A stretch of DNA of 64,000 nt, taken from Casuarius casuarius. Its lineage: Eukaryota > Chordata > Aves > Casuariiformes > Casuariidae. The position numbers and the translations under genes were made by a program. Of the stretch, positions 38,601-52,800 are shown piece after piece (positions within the stretch are counted from its first letter, which is position 1; the number at the start of each line of letters is the position of its first letter). Location: contig PTFA01000009.1 in NCBI GenBank assembly GCA_003342895.1, positions 8,452,677 to 8,516,676 on the forward strand, given 5' to 3'. Below the pieces are notes generated by a model that saw only the letters and a list, made by a program, of their open reading frames with translations, ran no database searches and was not told the DNA's origin.

Positions 38601-41600
38601 TTCTTTGTGATAACTTCATAATGACAGTTTGTCACTCCAAATGGAGAAATCAACACCCAGCAACAGTTTGGCTTGTGAGTTCAACTTAATGTTTCCTTCC
38701 TTGCAATTATGTGATTAATAAAATTACAAAATAAATTTGGCCCCCCAAAAACCTCAACACAGTATGAGAAGAATACATTTACTAACTAAATACCTGAGAA
38801 AAGTCACAGTAGTGGAGCTGAACATACAATGAATCTTCAAGAGTTTCAATGAACATCTACAGTTTAAATACATAGGAATGGCTGTAGACAGCGAAATTAA
38901 AAATATATTTAATGTTGTCATTTCCTTCAGATTCTCATAACAGTAGCACTATTCTGCTAATTAGGGAAACTATCTACAGTCTTACTGGTCTGCTTTTGAG
39001 CAGAGAAAAAATTGATTTATGAGAATATGACTCTTATTATGATTAAACTTTAATCTAGAGAAATGGAAAGCCAGCATAAAAGCTATCAGTTCTATCAGGA
39101 GCCTCAGTTCAACCCTAGCACTCGAAGAATAAAGAACAGTTTATTCTTTAAGAATTAACCCAAATAGAAAATGAAAGTACCAGCGCAAATTTTCCTTCTG
39201 CTCACTCATACTTCAAGGTTCAGTGCCTTTACATAAAAGCATAAATATCTCTACCTAAGACTGAACTTTGGCTTGAGAATGGCATTGATACTATGCATCA
39301 TAGCATAACCTATAACATAGCCTTTAAAAGAAAAAAATAGATCTAAATTTCTCTTGAAAACTCTTCCCCACTGCCTTACTCATCCCTCCCGTATTTCACT
39401 AAAATAGGTGGAGGGGGGAAACAGGAAAGAAACAAATTCAACCGAGGACAAAACAAAAAAGTACTGGAAACCTTCCATGCCTCATTTTCAAAGCAATTTA
39501 TTGAATTAAGCCTACAAATACGAAAAGCATTCAACATGGATGAGATGCATAAGTATCTCCTTCTAGTTAAGGAAAATCTTTTAAAAGAAGATTCACCTGC
39601 TAGTTGAATAGGGCTTGTCTGGGTTTTGTGTGAAGGTGAGGATACACTGGCAGGTCTCAGTAAGAGCTATTCTGACCTTACTTTCAAAATGATTAAGACA
39701 GAGGTGGAATAAGCCTTACTGATGAAAGACACTTTCTGAACTGTCAGCAAATTGTTCAAAAACAGCTAACCTTAAGAGTATTGCAATTAAAATTGTGCAT
39801 GCATGTGGGGTAGGGGGTGTTAAACTATTTTCTTTCAGATTACCTACATAGCTTAATTAGAACAAGGGGTCTTTTAAAGGTGAAACATAAGATCATGATT
39901 ACAAAGCACTCCCTTATCTGTTGACATGGAAAAGAGAGTTAAACTGATGTGACATTAGAATTGAAATGTCTGTAATGTGATGGTCTAAAGCCTACCATCA
40001 GCTGCAGTGAGAAACAGGGTCTTGCAAAGCATGATTCAAAGCTTTATTTTAGGTGACAGCATTACAAAGTGGAGAGTCTCTAGAAGTGTATTTCTCTACA
40101 TCAACATAAGCAAACAACTTGCCCAGGTACACACATTTACATTCCAAATACCTAACATTAGGTCACTTGAATCCACTCCTGGTCTAAAGACTGAAGAAAG
40201 ACAGGACACACATGGCCTTGCTAAACTCAACTCTGCCATTGACACTAAAATTACTATAGAGAAGCTGTAAATTCATAGTGCTTCATTCAAAAGAAACCGA
40301 CAAACAACTTTAACATGTTTTTATGACTAGAATTAGTTATCTTCAGGTTGCTACTCCCTTTGTACTAATATCTTTCTTGACCAACAAGATAATGGCTGCT
40401 GTTACAGATAGCATTTTTGGGAAAACTCTGAAGCACATTTCTCCATTAAGGCAAAAAAACACTCTTAGATTTTACGTATTTACTGGTGCTTCGCATCCAA
40501 AATAATGTCATTAAGATTGCAAGCCTGATCACCTCGCATTGACTGCTTCCCTTAAAACACCCTTCAGAAATATAAATACTGTGCATTATGTTAATTTATA
40601 GAATCCTAGCCTCTAATCTAACTTCACTTGACATCCATTTTCTACTCAAATTTGACCAAGACTTTGATGATCTATATACTAGGTGAATTAGCAATATATA
40701 ATTATTTTTAATGATGATCAGCTGTGATTATTGACCAAGTCAAGCCATGCCTGTGTCAATAATAAATGCAGCAAGACACAATTAAGGCCAGAATAATACA
40801 CTGTACAGCAGGCAGGATAGTAAGAGCTGAGTAAGTATCTCAAATCAATTTCTACTAACAGCCACTTAAACAAAATAATCAAATTTGCTTTACTCATATT
40901 TGGGATTCCTTTCTAATAATTTCTCATAGATATTGTTGTTTCATAAACAACATTTAACACTGCCTTCAAAGGAGTAATTTTTATTTCATTCATCCAGTCA
41001 ATGCCCATGAAAGTGTGATCCCTCTATGCGCTTGGAAACAAACTTCAAAAGACAAGTTAATTGGTCACAAACTAGCTAAGAGGATAGCTCTCCAGTAAAT
41101 ACCTTTGCAGGAAAAAGAAAACAGCTACTGAGGTTAAGAGAACAGATCTTCCAAATGCAAGGAAATTGAGGGAAAAGCAGCCCTGACGCTCCCAATAGAC
41201 TCAAGGCCCAAGCACTTGACATCTCTCTAGCTGACGCGCATACACAAAATAAAATTCAGGTGTCCTAAATGTTTATATAAGCAAAAGAGAAATATTCTCA
41301 CATTTCTTCTAATTATGAACAGCCCCCCTTTCCAAACATGGGAAAGCACAGCTGACATTTAAGTCTCATCTTTCACTCTTTTCATTTCACCTTACTCTCT
41401 GGTGGGGTTTCTGTTCATTTGGTGGGGCAGAACAGATTTGTTTTTGTTAGTCACAACAGCAATATTATTTTTTTGTCCTTATTTCCAGAAATGTGTACCA
41501 ATAAAAGAGATGGAAAGTTTCTCAGTCCTTAAATCTAGAGCCGATTTTTAAAAATGTCTGCATTTCTGCTGGGGAGATCCCGCGCTGATTCAACATGGAG

Positions 41601-42988
41601 GCATGAACTGCAAACACGCATTAGGCACACTGAGGCTGCTGTTGCCTGCAGGGAGAGAGCACTAGAGCAAGCACAAGGGAGGAAAACAGCATTTGATTTC
41701 AGCCTCTCTAGCCTTCATGAGCACTGCTTAGTAGAAACAAGCACAAGAACAGCCCGTTTCTGTATAGCAGACTCACTGATTTAGGTTTAAGAGATGAATG
41801 ATCGTTTGTAACTGTGCCTGCATTTTCAACATTAATGAATCATTAAGTATTGTTTCCGGACCTCCCTAACCTTTCAGTGATTAAAGAGATGATCCTATTG
41901 CACTATAGAATATTTAATTCCTTGGAAGAAGCATTCTTAGGGCTTACAAAAACAGGGTCATGCATGTTTTATATACATTGTATATAGATTATATCTGTAT
42001 TTCCAATAAATGTAGGAAGAGACAACTGTTAAAATACTGCTTTAAAAGTCTAAGGTAACATTTCTTATTCAGGCTTCCAAGTCAGCAGCACTTGTCAAAC
42101 GGCCACAACAGGATGGCACAAACAGAGCATGGGAAGCACTAGTTACAATAACTCTAAGCTAATAATTTTGCAGCAAAGATCTTTTCAGAACTTTTCTGTA
42201 TGTAAAGAGAGATCACCTCACTCCTATTTCTACAAAACTTAATTATTTGGAAAAAACACATTTTGGAACTACCTCCCTCATTACTACGCAGAACATTGCT
42301 TTTCAGAAACAGAAGTTTTCTTATTTTATCTACATTACATCTAATCAAGGAAAGAGATTCTTTTGCCCTCAGATAAAAGAAACATCTTTCCATACTACAT
42401 TCTTGGTTTAATTGTTTGGTGACATCTGAGAAAGGAAAATTGATGGAAGTAAAAATGCAACCTTGTGGTCAATCACTTCAGCGTTAAAAAAAAGCAACAA
42501 AACATTCCAAACTGAAGGTATACGCATAATCCCCAGGCACATTATAACCTATCAGATAGTATAGTCTGGGTGAAGTCTGCAACTCTAACTATACATTTAA
42601 ATTTGTCTCTCCACCAGAGAAGTATTTTATTAGCAAGTCATCAGCAAGAACTTTGTGATACACCTGCTGGAATTAGAGAGGCCAGAAGAGGAAGAGCAAT
42701 GAAAGGTTAAAAGAACAACTTAACTGATAAAGTCTAGGAAAAAACACCCACAAGAGGAATGTAATTTTATAGCAGCATAACTGGTGGAGATAACACCAGC
42801 GCTAGTCCCTGTTCTTTGCACAGCCCACGCAGCAGGCACACACAGAAAAGGGAACCTGGAGCAAGGCAGGTTCCCAGGAACAGAGGCTTTTCATCACTGC
42901 AGGTTAATCCATTTCTGGAAGGTGAAGGTCGCTCTTTCATTGAGCTCTGTCTCTATCTATGACAATTAGACACTCTGGTGAAAACAGC
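32661..42988. other. gene-free AT-rich stretch
   Basis: No gene recognised. The sequence at 32700-33200 stays slightly richer in GC and has fewer stops on the plus strand than the rest, but matches nothing. The 87-codon frame at 40007-40270 and the 96-codon frame at 34272-34562 have no domain. No intact mobile element is visible. Confidence 0.5.
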
Positions 42989-43026
42989 TGATTTCATGAG
43001 CGCTCCCTGAAGCGCTCATGAAATCA
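42989..43026. repeat. perfect 16-bp-arm hairpin
   Basis: tgatttcatgagcgct (42989-43004), loop ccctga, agcgctcatgaaatca (43011-43026). All 16 pairs are perfect with no bulge, and the arms include the self-complementary agcgct. It is not followed by a T run. It is too short for a typical pre-miRNA. It may be a recent snap-back mutation or a cruciform-forming site. Confidence 0.9.
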
Positions 43027-46000
43027 CATTATTAACTGCCAGCAGTTATCAACCTACTTTGAATACATACATTTAAATAAAACTATCAAGACTTTTTGAT
43101 CTTCTGAAGTGCATGTATATTTTAATGGACATGAGCACTAGTAAACCACACATACTGTGTTATGTCTAACCCAGTTTAGTCTTCCTCTGCTGGTATCTTT
43201 CTAACTCAGCGGTTTTCTCTTACAGAGGCATTTCTTCTGGCAGAGATTTCGGTACCATTTGACAGTCAAACATCTACAAGCCAGTAAGAATTATCTACTT
43301 TTTACATCTCTCTTCTGCAGGACAGTACTTCCAATACCCATTTTACTTGCTGGAAAACATTTACAGACAGGGTGAGGCTGAAGTGTTCAGAGTCAGGAAG
43401 CAGCAGAATTAAAGCGGTAATAAACACTGCATCACAGTTCTGCTTTCACAGGAGGTAAAAAACAAAGTGGCAATCATCTGTGTTCCTCGGTTTGTAACCG
43501 AGATTGACTTTTCAGCACAAAGTTGTCACGTATACATTTGGGCACATGGCCCACCCCAAGTTCCCTGTCTGTCCCTTCTGTTTGGGCAGTCATGAGTCCT
43601 GGTGGAGACGAAGGCTCCACCTCAGGCGATTAGCTGTATAGAGGGAGCAAGAGAGTCTCCTGCTCCAAAACTGCTTGTTGCTATGCCTTTACCATTTCAC
43701 AAGAAGCAAAAGCTTTCATATTTGGGTTACCTCAACAGTCATTTGCTTCAGTAGGATCTCCTTGAGCTCTGTTAAGGCAGAAGCCCAAGTAACTTAAATT
43801 TGCAGAATTTATACTAATCTTGAGACTAAGTACATGAATGTGACTTGGATCTAGAATCACAGTTTATTTGAAAAACTATTCCCTAAAAAGCCTTTCCAAT
43901 TGATTAGAACTGGATTTAGGTCACAGAAGTTACTGGGTTATGCTTTTTCTGGAACAGCACTATATATGCTGTAAAATACTTACATATTCATACCATGCTA
44001 TGTTACTGTTATGTATATTTATTATGGTAAAATGTAAAGTATGCTAGATATTATTCAGACATATTGTAAAACACCCCCTCTGTTTAGAAAAGCTCTAAGT
44101 CTGATGGGAATAACGAGAAAGATGATTGCTTATTATTAGCTACTCCCTCTGTTCAGCAGTATGTTGCCAACCAAAATGCATGTATTTTTGGAACTGGCCA
44201 CCACAAAAAACAAACCGCTGTTTGGAATAGGTAGCAACTGTCTTACTGAATAGGCTTAGCGGTCACCAACAGCTTCTGACAAGAAGGAAAAAATTCTTTT
44301 CTAGAAACTACTCTCCTCTGCTGTTTTCTCAGAACATCCAATACTTATAACTCATACCCTAGAGCAAGGAAGATTTAATTTTCTTTCAAAAATCTTGTTT
44401 AGGGTTTTAATATTTACCATTATAACTCTGGGTTGTCTTAACATCAATTTATAAGCCTCTAGGCTTTGAGCTGTGTAAGCTCTTTTCAGTGCCTCCTTTC
44501 TTGCTTTTCATCTTACGGTTTTTCTATGTAAAACCTGTGCATAGGTTACCTTTATAACAATATAACTATACACAATCTCAGTGTTCTACAGAGCTTACAT
44601 GATACTGCTGACATTTTATCCCTAAGAACTAAATATAACAACATAGGGACCACAAGATTTTTCAAGAAGCCATTCAGCTTTACTAAGTTACAATTAAGCA
44701 GAAACCAGGTTAGTAACTAGTGCATGTACCTCTAAAATACCTTAAATGCACCTTTAAGATTATAAATACTTTTTGTTCCTTTCTTTCTCAGTCCTGAGTT
44801 TGTAGCACGTTTCAAATCGTAAGACATTCCTACTACTACTGAAATAACTTATAACTTTGTATCTTAATTATCAATACTTTTCCATAAAGTTCAATAAGTG
44901 AAATCCTGTTACAGATCCCACTGCCGTAGACACTGAATATCAATTAATCTGAGGCTTCAGATACTGCATGATGGTTTTGTAGGAGCTTCCACATTAATAA
45001 ACAAGATAGAAAGCTATCATATACAAATGCTGTTATTTACTTTATTCTACGTTCATCTTTGCTAATATGTGAGAAGGAAGGTAAAACATTACAAGGATAC
45101 CCTATTAGTCTGATGTGCCTGCAAATCATGATTACACTCTGTTAACCCAGAAAAATATCAACAGGTACTGACAGTAACTTTGGGATGAATCTGAAAGATG
45201 AGCTATATATTTTGTTCTTGCAACCCTTAACAGTGACCCCAGAAGAAAAGTGGCCAATCAGAAAAAAACGCCAAGCTAAATTTGCTTAGCATACGCATTT
45301 TCTGAGTTAAATCAGACAACAATTTACTCTTTTATTCAGTCCTCACTGGCAAGCATTTTTTTTGGAGGTAGTTATAAATGTTACATTTACACATAGGAAG
45401 GCAAAATATTGGATGATGCTGTGGTTTATGGCAAAAGAACAGAAGATTGGAATCAGTGGATTTTGTGTTAACCAATTGTGCAACTCTAACTGTACTCCTT
45501 TATTTAGGAAAGTGGAAAAGTTCTACTGTTGCTTACATTTTAACATTGTTGTAGCTCTGTTTTTCCAGTGATTTTATTGAAAATATTCTGACCAAAATTA
45601 ACATTAAAACATTAACAGCTTGGTCATATAGGTCTTGTAATTAAAGTTCATCTGTTCATCTTGCTCTCAAGTATTGAAGAATCTTTTGTTCTAAAACCTT
45701 GAATACATTAGTAATTTAAGATTTTCTGATACTCAGTGTTAGCAAGAAAATTATGATACATACTGAAACAAAATAGAGACCTGTGAGGAACAAGGAATAG
45801 GTGTGCATTTATTATTGTCTTCAGCTTTTCTCCCTTTGTGCGACTAAGGCCGCGAAGATGCAGAGGGGCACCTAAAGTACTATACCAAGTAAAACTGAAG
45901 AGAATTTAATCCAAACTTGTTAATAGTAGCTTCCAGAATCAAACATGACATTCTAAAAGCTCACTTTTTTCTCCCTGCTAGTTTTGTGCTATTCTAGATT

Positions 46001-48660
46001 TCATAGGTTCTCACATCAAATGTAATATTTTAATCCATTACTAGAAATGTAACCTGCTGCATCATGCTATCATATATAAAAAGATAATGAAGAACTTGCT
46101 TTCCACTACTCACTTCAGATTATATTATCCTCTTTTCTATGACTTATCCATTAAAAGGATAACAGTTTCTGCATTTTTCTGTAATTTGAGTTGAGGGCAC
46201 TGTATTCTGACACAGAATATAACTGAGATGGTACTTGAACAGTTTAAATGCTCCCATAGCAGAATACAAAATAGATACAGTAGTTCAGAACATGGACCTT
46301 TCCTATAGTTATCAGTGCGCTATCTCAAGTGTCTTGTATTTATGTCTTAAAAAGAAAAAAGCAATGCATTCCAGAAAGACTACAACCAAAATGAAGAAAA
46401 AATATTTAAGTCCTCAAACCTTAACTGCTGAACTTCTTACTTTTCAATTTACAGAGGTCTTACTTTAAGGGCAATGAGTTCTCTAAATAAGTCACTGGGC
46501 CTCAGCTGATCAAATGCCTTCCTAGTAATTTACCTGGAGTAGGCTGGATCTTTAAACTTTTACCAAAAAAACAAGCTACGGTATACTGAAAAGCAGTCTA
46601 CTCCGAGACACTCAGCAGAAGTGCCATGATGACAGTGCTGCATGGAGCACAGGCTACTTGTGAAAAGGGTGGCAGAAGCATAAACAGTGACAGAAGCATT
46701 TCATGTACAAACTCACACAATGGTCTCAATACTGAGGTAGACAGCTCAATATAAACAATATAAATTCAGAGGAGATCTTTCTAAAATCTCCCTACAAAGC
46801 TAACACTTCAGAGAACCCAAGCTCAGCAGCAACTTTGGGCAGATTAAGACACAGCTCTTGATTAGAGTATGAAGCAGGACTCCTAGATTTATCCTAGCAT
46901 ATACCCTCACAGTACTGGTTAGGGAGCTAATTCTGGGTACTAGTTGGATTTTTAGCCTAACCCTATTTAGAAAACTGAAGGGCCTCAGATAAAGGCAGAC
47001 CTTGGTATTAGCAGGCATAAAATCTTGGTAACAAGTAATAATCATTTGTTTACAGCATGCTGAAGGTGAGAACACCCTAGTACTTAACTGTAACTGAGAC
47101 TGTGCTAAATGCCTACACTAAACTTTTATGTAATAGGGCTGCTTTGAAAGATACTGTATTTAAGCAATTACATTCACAACACATACAAGGAAGGTACATA
47201 ATGGAATTTCACCTTGGCATTTGCAGCATCAAATGCCTAAAAATTTAGTGACATATACTGGAGAGTCAGGAAGTGGAGGGAAACACTAATACCTCTGGGT
47301 GCATGACTGATGTCTGCGTCTGCTTCATAAGAACCAAGTGACTTGTCGCAGAGTTCAATGTGACACATAGCTACATGGTACAGCCAAATATTGCCCTCTC
47401 CCAGCACCTTAGGATGTTGATCAGCAATGGACTTATTCATGCTAAAGCTCAATAAAATGAATTTTTGTTCCACTTCCACAAACCCTAAAACTGAATATCT
47501 TTTTACAAAACACTTATTATTATTTTTTCGTCACCCGTCTCCCATTTCCATTTTAAGATAAAAGCTTATGAGGAAAAAGCTTTCATGAGTTCAGTGCCAA
47601 GGCTCTATTTATATTTGAAACAATTCTTTCCAAGCTCTGAAATGCCAAAATGTTAACAAGTCACTTCACAGCTTTTAAAGATAACTCAAGGGCAGCAGAA
47701 CAGGGAGGACTTCGAGGAAATAATTCACATGGGGGAGGGCATTCATCTTAATACTGCTTAATCAGGAAAACCGGGACAAGGTAAGATTATGCTGCTCTAC
47801 AAAGCCTTTTTCTTGATCTGGTTCACCAGGGGAGGGTAATTTAATTTTAAAGGATCAGAGGTTTGGTAAGATAAGTACACTCCTAGGTATTTAATAGAAG
47901 TGAAAAGCCAGGTGAGAAGAAATTTACTCCTAAGTTTATTCAACATGCCTGTAGAAAGTCATCAGGGAAATGCCTAAATTGGAATTCAATTTATTTTGAA
48001 ACCAAAGAGGCCAAAGTGATTATAAACTGTCCTTGCTAATGCTAAGGGCAGGAGCAAGGTGTGGTGGGCGGGTGGGTGGCATTGATGCCCGTAACTGTCA
48101 GCATAACTGTCAGGTAACTGCCAGCAGTGCACAGCTCTGGTGCAAGTACAGGGGAAGCCTGTTTTTTTGTCAAGTCAAACTCTTCTTGATGAAGGCAATC
48201 TGTACAATAAGGAGTCACGCACAGGTGTGTGAACATGACCACTTTCCTGAAGGTAGCCAGGGAGTGAGACCCAGTCAGCTGCACCTGTGGGTGTTCAGGA
48301 ACCTTGGAGGCAGCAGCTCAGTGCTCACTAACACAGCTTAACACGAGGAACATGCTCCACAGGGCATTACGTGCAGTAAAACAGGGAAAACTACACTTCA
48401 AGCTCTAAATCTCTTTAGATTTGTGAAACCGCAATTTCACTTCTGGTTTCTTGGTTTCCATGAAGGATTCCTCCCCCTCGACTCCTCCCCTGGGGGAAAA
48501 AAGACTGAAAAAAATCTATTTGACAAACTCTAGTTAATCCTTCTTCCTCAAACACCCTCTCATCCATTTCTGTACTGATATTTAGTCAGTGTGGGGTTAT
48601 CCACAGAAGTCAGAGCCACATTCTTCCCTTCCCACACTAGATAAAAGGCACCACTTTGTG
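43027..48660. other. gene-free AT-rich stretch
   Basis: No gene or large repeat recognised. A G-rich run near 48063-48079 (three GGG and two GG runs with single-base spacers) could weakly form a quadruplex. Frames up to 102 codons (48033-48341) overlap on both strands and look accidental. Confidence 0.5.
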
Positions 48661-48661
48661 G

Positions 48662-48662
<1 letters not shown>

Positions 48663-48697
<35 letters not shown>
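48663..48697. repeat. T35 homopolymer
   Basis: An uninterrupted run of 35 T. On the minus strand it is A35, as a poly(A)-tailed retrocopy would leave, but I recognise no gene or SINE in the adjoining minus-strand sequence (48698 onward) and no flanking duplication. It is most simply an expanded homopolymer, and its length in the assembly may be inexact. Confidence 0.9.
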
Positions 48698-48702
<5 letters not shown>

Positions 48703-49837
48703 TTGAGCAAAACAGTTAAGGTGCTTTTTTTCTCCACTGGCAAACAGAGAGAGAAAACAGGCCAGGAGTCATGAACAATGAACTTCTACAGACTTTGAGC
48801 TTAAGATATCTTTCTTCCTGCATCTAACCACAAAATAATCATTTCCAGTTTACACAACTGAGTCAATATCGAAACTTCAAACTATACATGCACAAGTCTG
48901 GGAATATCTTATTGCTAAATTTTTCTTACTCAAAATGAAAAAAATCAGACCTTCACCTGGAGTTATATTTGCTGTTTCGGGAAAACTAGTAAACATTAGA
49001 TTACTATTTCCTAGCAATAACCAACAACAAATATAAACTAATGAATGCATTTTATGACATTGCTGTTGTTGTATTTGTCTTGGGAGTGTTAGAATGTCTA
49101 TATGAATTTTGTAGTCACATCTTCCTATGAAAAAGTAATTTATGGCCTAGAGAAGAACTTGAAAGAGTTTAATAAGATCTGGAACCAGTTTAAACTTCAT
49201 AGGAAGAAACCGCAAACATTTAGCAAAGCTTAATCTATCCCTTTGTAGATGCACATGTGCACAGATCATTGCAGTGGAACAGGATGAGAGAGAGTCTTAT
49301 TTCCATTTCAGCTATATATACACATTTTTTTCCAGTCTATATCATACACAGGATTTAGTTTTGTTGATGAAGCAGTAATGTTTAAATATATAACTTGGGA
49401 ATGAATAAATGAACATATCCAATTTATTTTTAGGGAAAGGAATTCAGATGTAGTTTTGTAATTTCGCTAACATTCAATGACAACAATATGCAAAGAAAAT
49501 GCCTTTAGAGGCTCGTCTGGTGCTCCGATTTTCTTATTCCTACCACTCTGGACAAACAGCACAAAAGGGATTTGACTTGGCTTGAGCCATGAACAGCAAC
49601 AACTGTTTTTGCCATCTAAAGATAATTAAAGCCTTCCAAAGTGACTATTACTACTTTGTTCTATTTCCTCTGTTTTGCATCCTGCATAATTCCTATTTAC
49701 AGCAGCTTTCTTGGTATGGAGTCCTGTAGCCCTCACTCACATAATCCCTATTTATTGGAGCGTTCTGAGGACAGAAAACAAAATATGTAAACGTACACAT
49801 GAAAAGAACTTACTTAAAATCTTTCCCCAGATATCAC

Positions 49838-49855
49838 TTTTTTTTTTTTTTTTTT
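49838..49855. repeat. T18 homopolymer
   Basis: A plain T run, with no associated retrocopy recognised. Confidence 0.85.
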
Positions 49856-52800
49856 AATCAACCATTACCACCTCCTTGGACAAACACTTGAAAAATAACA
49901 AGACAACATCTTTCTCCTTCAGACCAGCTTTACGCAGTTCTTGCTGATCATATGCATAAACAGCCTGCTGCTACACAATCAGTGGGTCAGATACCATATA
50001 ACCAATACATCAATCACCCTTAAGTCTACCAAGGCAGGTTTACTACAGTACTGCTCAAACTGACAGCCATATCTTCCTCCCCTCCATCTCTCTAGCACAA
50101 ATGCACAATTGCACTGCACAAAATCTCTGAGCATCCTCCCTTCCCCTCTATTCAGAGGGGGCTGTAGCCACTCTAGCTGCCTAGATGGAGACCAGGGAGG
50201 ATAACAGTGAGCTGACAAATCACTAAGCTGCTACTGAAACACAATTAGTGGAAATTTTCCCTATGAGATCCAATGCAGAGTACCAGCAGATGAGTAAGAG
50301 ATCAGAAAGATCAGGGGTTGTCATTCAGTGTTTTCAAATTTCTAGAATAACTCCCCCTTATCCCCAAGAAAAGCATTACAAAAACAGCCTCTCTGCAAAT
50401 CAATAAAGAGTAAATTTTTCTGAAGTAAACTGTAAAACTTATTATTCCTTAGTTGTAGCCAGCACTTCACAGATTTCTCCATCTCATACATACGGCTGCA
50501 TGTTTTTCCACAACAGATGAAGCATCTTTGTGCACATTGGTCTGGCTTCCTGGAAGGGTGTATGGTGGCTGTGAGGCTGCTCTCTGCCCACCCATGCCAT
50601 TGCAAACCACCCAACCTCCTCCCCAAAAGCCCTCTGGCACAAGGCTCCCTAAAGCACTAAAAGCAAAGAGCTAGTTTCAGGCCACAACTAATTTGTGCAC
50701 CAGCCAGCTACACAAAGCCAGATTACTGCCATGCAGACCATCTCAGAGCAAAGGCAGAGGTCTCTAACTAGTGCTCTCACACATGATGGTGCAGCTGCTG
50801 TCCCTGCCATCAGCAAAAGTGCAGCAGGCATGCAGCAGTGCCTCCTCCACCGGCTTCCCTCACCACTCCTCTCTCCAATTAGTCTCCATGGGAGATTTTG
50901 GTGTGTAGCAGCAGTGGTCCTCTAATAGCCAATTTTCTTCAGTTTCATTTCACCGGCTGGTGAATATCGAACTGCTCAGCTTGTACTTCTGTTATTTTAG
51001 GAACACAACAGCGACTTTCCCTTTTGGGCTAACTTCCAATATTTGCACACTATAGTAAACGGTGAAGGTAGTTGAAATAAAGTCATATGTTAAATGAGGC
51101 TTGAGGGTTTTCTTGTTATTATGGTGAATCATTATTTTTAAACATGTTTCATTCTCTCCATCATTCCCTGCAGGGTATGCTGGGAAAGAAAAAGAAGATC
51201 CATAGTAATGATCTATCACTGTTTTTATCTTTTGCATGTGATTGTAATTCCTCACCACTGTGTTTCCTGGAGAGATCACAGCCTTTTCTGAACATCCCTT
51301 ATGACAGACCCAAAGGACCAGAAAGATTTGTTCTTCCCCTTGGCTACAGCAGAGAGAAACAACAGGGGAAATCTGAAGCTAATGACATTTGCAGAAAGTT
51401 AGATTTTAGAGGTAGAAGATGACTTTTTCCTAGCTGTAGCAAAAGAGGAGTTTTGGCAACTGAAGAGTTTTAGCAACAGGGGCTACTATTGCAGATATCA
51501 ACAGAAATTTGGACTACAGAGTCAGGCCCACTTTCCAATAACAGAGCTCAAGGAACTGCATTTTCTCACACCCACTTGTTGAGGATTTGCTTTATCCTGT
51601 CACCAATTCACATGGGAATGCACCCTCAAGCAGCAGCCCACTGGACCATCAGCAGGGACACTGGGGAGTCAGGTTTAGTTTGAGCTCTTCATGAGGTAGA
51701 TGGCTACTGCACTACATACATTTTTATTTACTTTGTGATGCAACATCATTTTACTAATATTTATAAATAAAGCTATCTCTGCAATAATGCATTTTTTGTA
51801 AAGATGAAATAGTAAAAGCAGTCTTGATGATGCTGATCCTCTTTCTGAGCCAGAGGAATTTGAGTGCTATTTATTATATTTATTATATGTCTTAAGAAAT
51901 ACAAGAGTCAAATGTAACAGCTTGTATTTTTTTCTACAAAGGTAAATTGGGGCAAACAGTAAGTATGCCGTGTTCATTGAGATATAATGGTTAAAGATGT
52001 CCACTAAAATCCATGAAAGGATACTTCAGATGACCCTACTTTTTTTTTTAAATTAAAACTCATTATTCATAGTTATGAAAAGGTACAAGAAATTGATTAA
52101 TCCCATTGTGTTATAATAATACTTGTCCAAGAATTGGTATCAAAATTCATGGCAGGAAATTTATGAATCTCATCATTTAATTGACAGTAAGAATTCCAGG
52201 AGCAATGACTGTAATATAGCATAGTTCAGAGGTTCGGGATTTACGAGTTTCACCAGTTAAGAGAAAATAGGCAGGAGAAATCAAGTGATGTGACTGGTTA
52301 ATCAGTGTTCAGAGAGCAGAAGCTATAATACACATTACAGTGACATGGATCATATGATGGGAGGCATGTATAAATATATCATATTCATATATAAAACATT
52401 TTATAACATTTTGTCTTTGCCTCTGACACTTCAGTGAAGTTCTATTAATTCACAGCTAATTGGCTGACAGCCCTGTGCTTTAGACTACACATCTACTATT
52501 ACAGTAGCTATGAATTATAACAACGAACCATAGGCCCTGTCACATCATATTACTTAGGTCTGACATTCAAGCCGTAAATCAGAGATTCTTTTGCCTTGTG
52601 CCACAGCCATTACTGATACATATTTTGTATTTTTTGCTGGCTTTGAAGGTCCAGGTAACAATTTTGAAGACAATTAACTCTTATACTATGGTTCATTCTT
52701 CCAGGTTAGTTGGCCTAGCTGTAACAAAGCTTTTACAGGTGATTCTGTAAATAGTAAAACAAACAATGAAGAGTATGGATGAAGAGTAAAACAAACACAA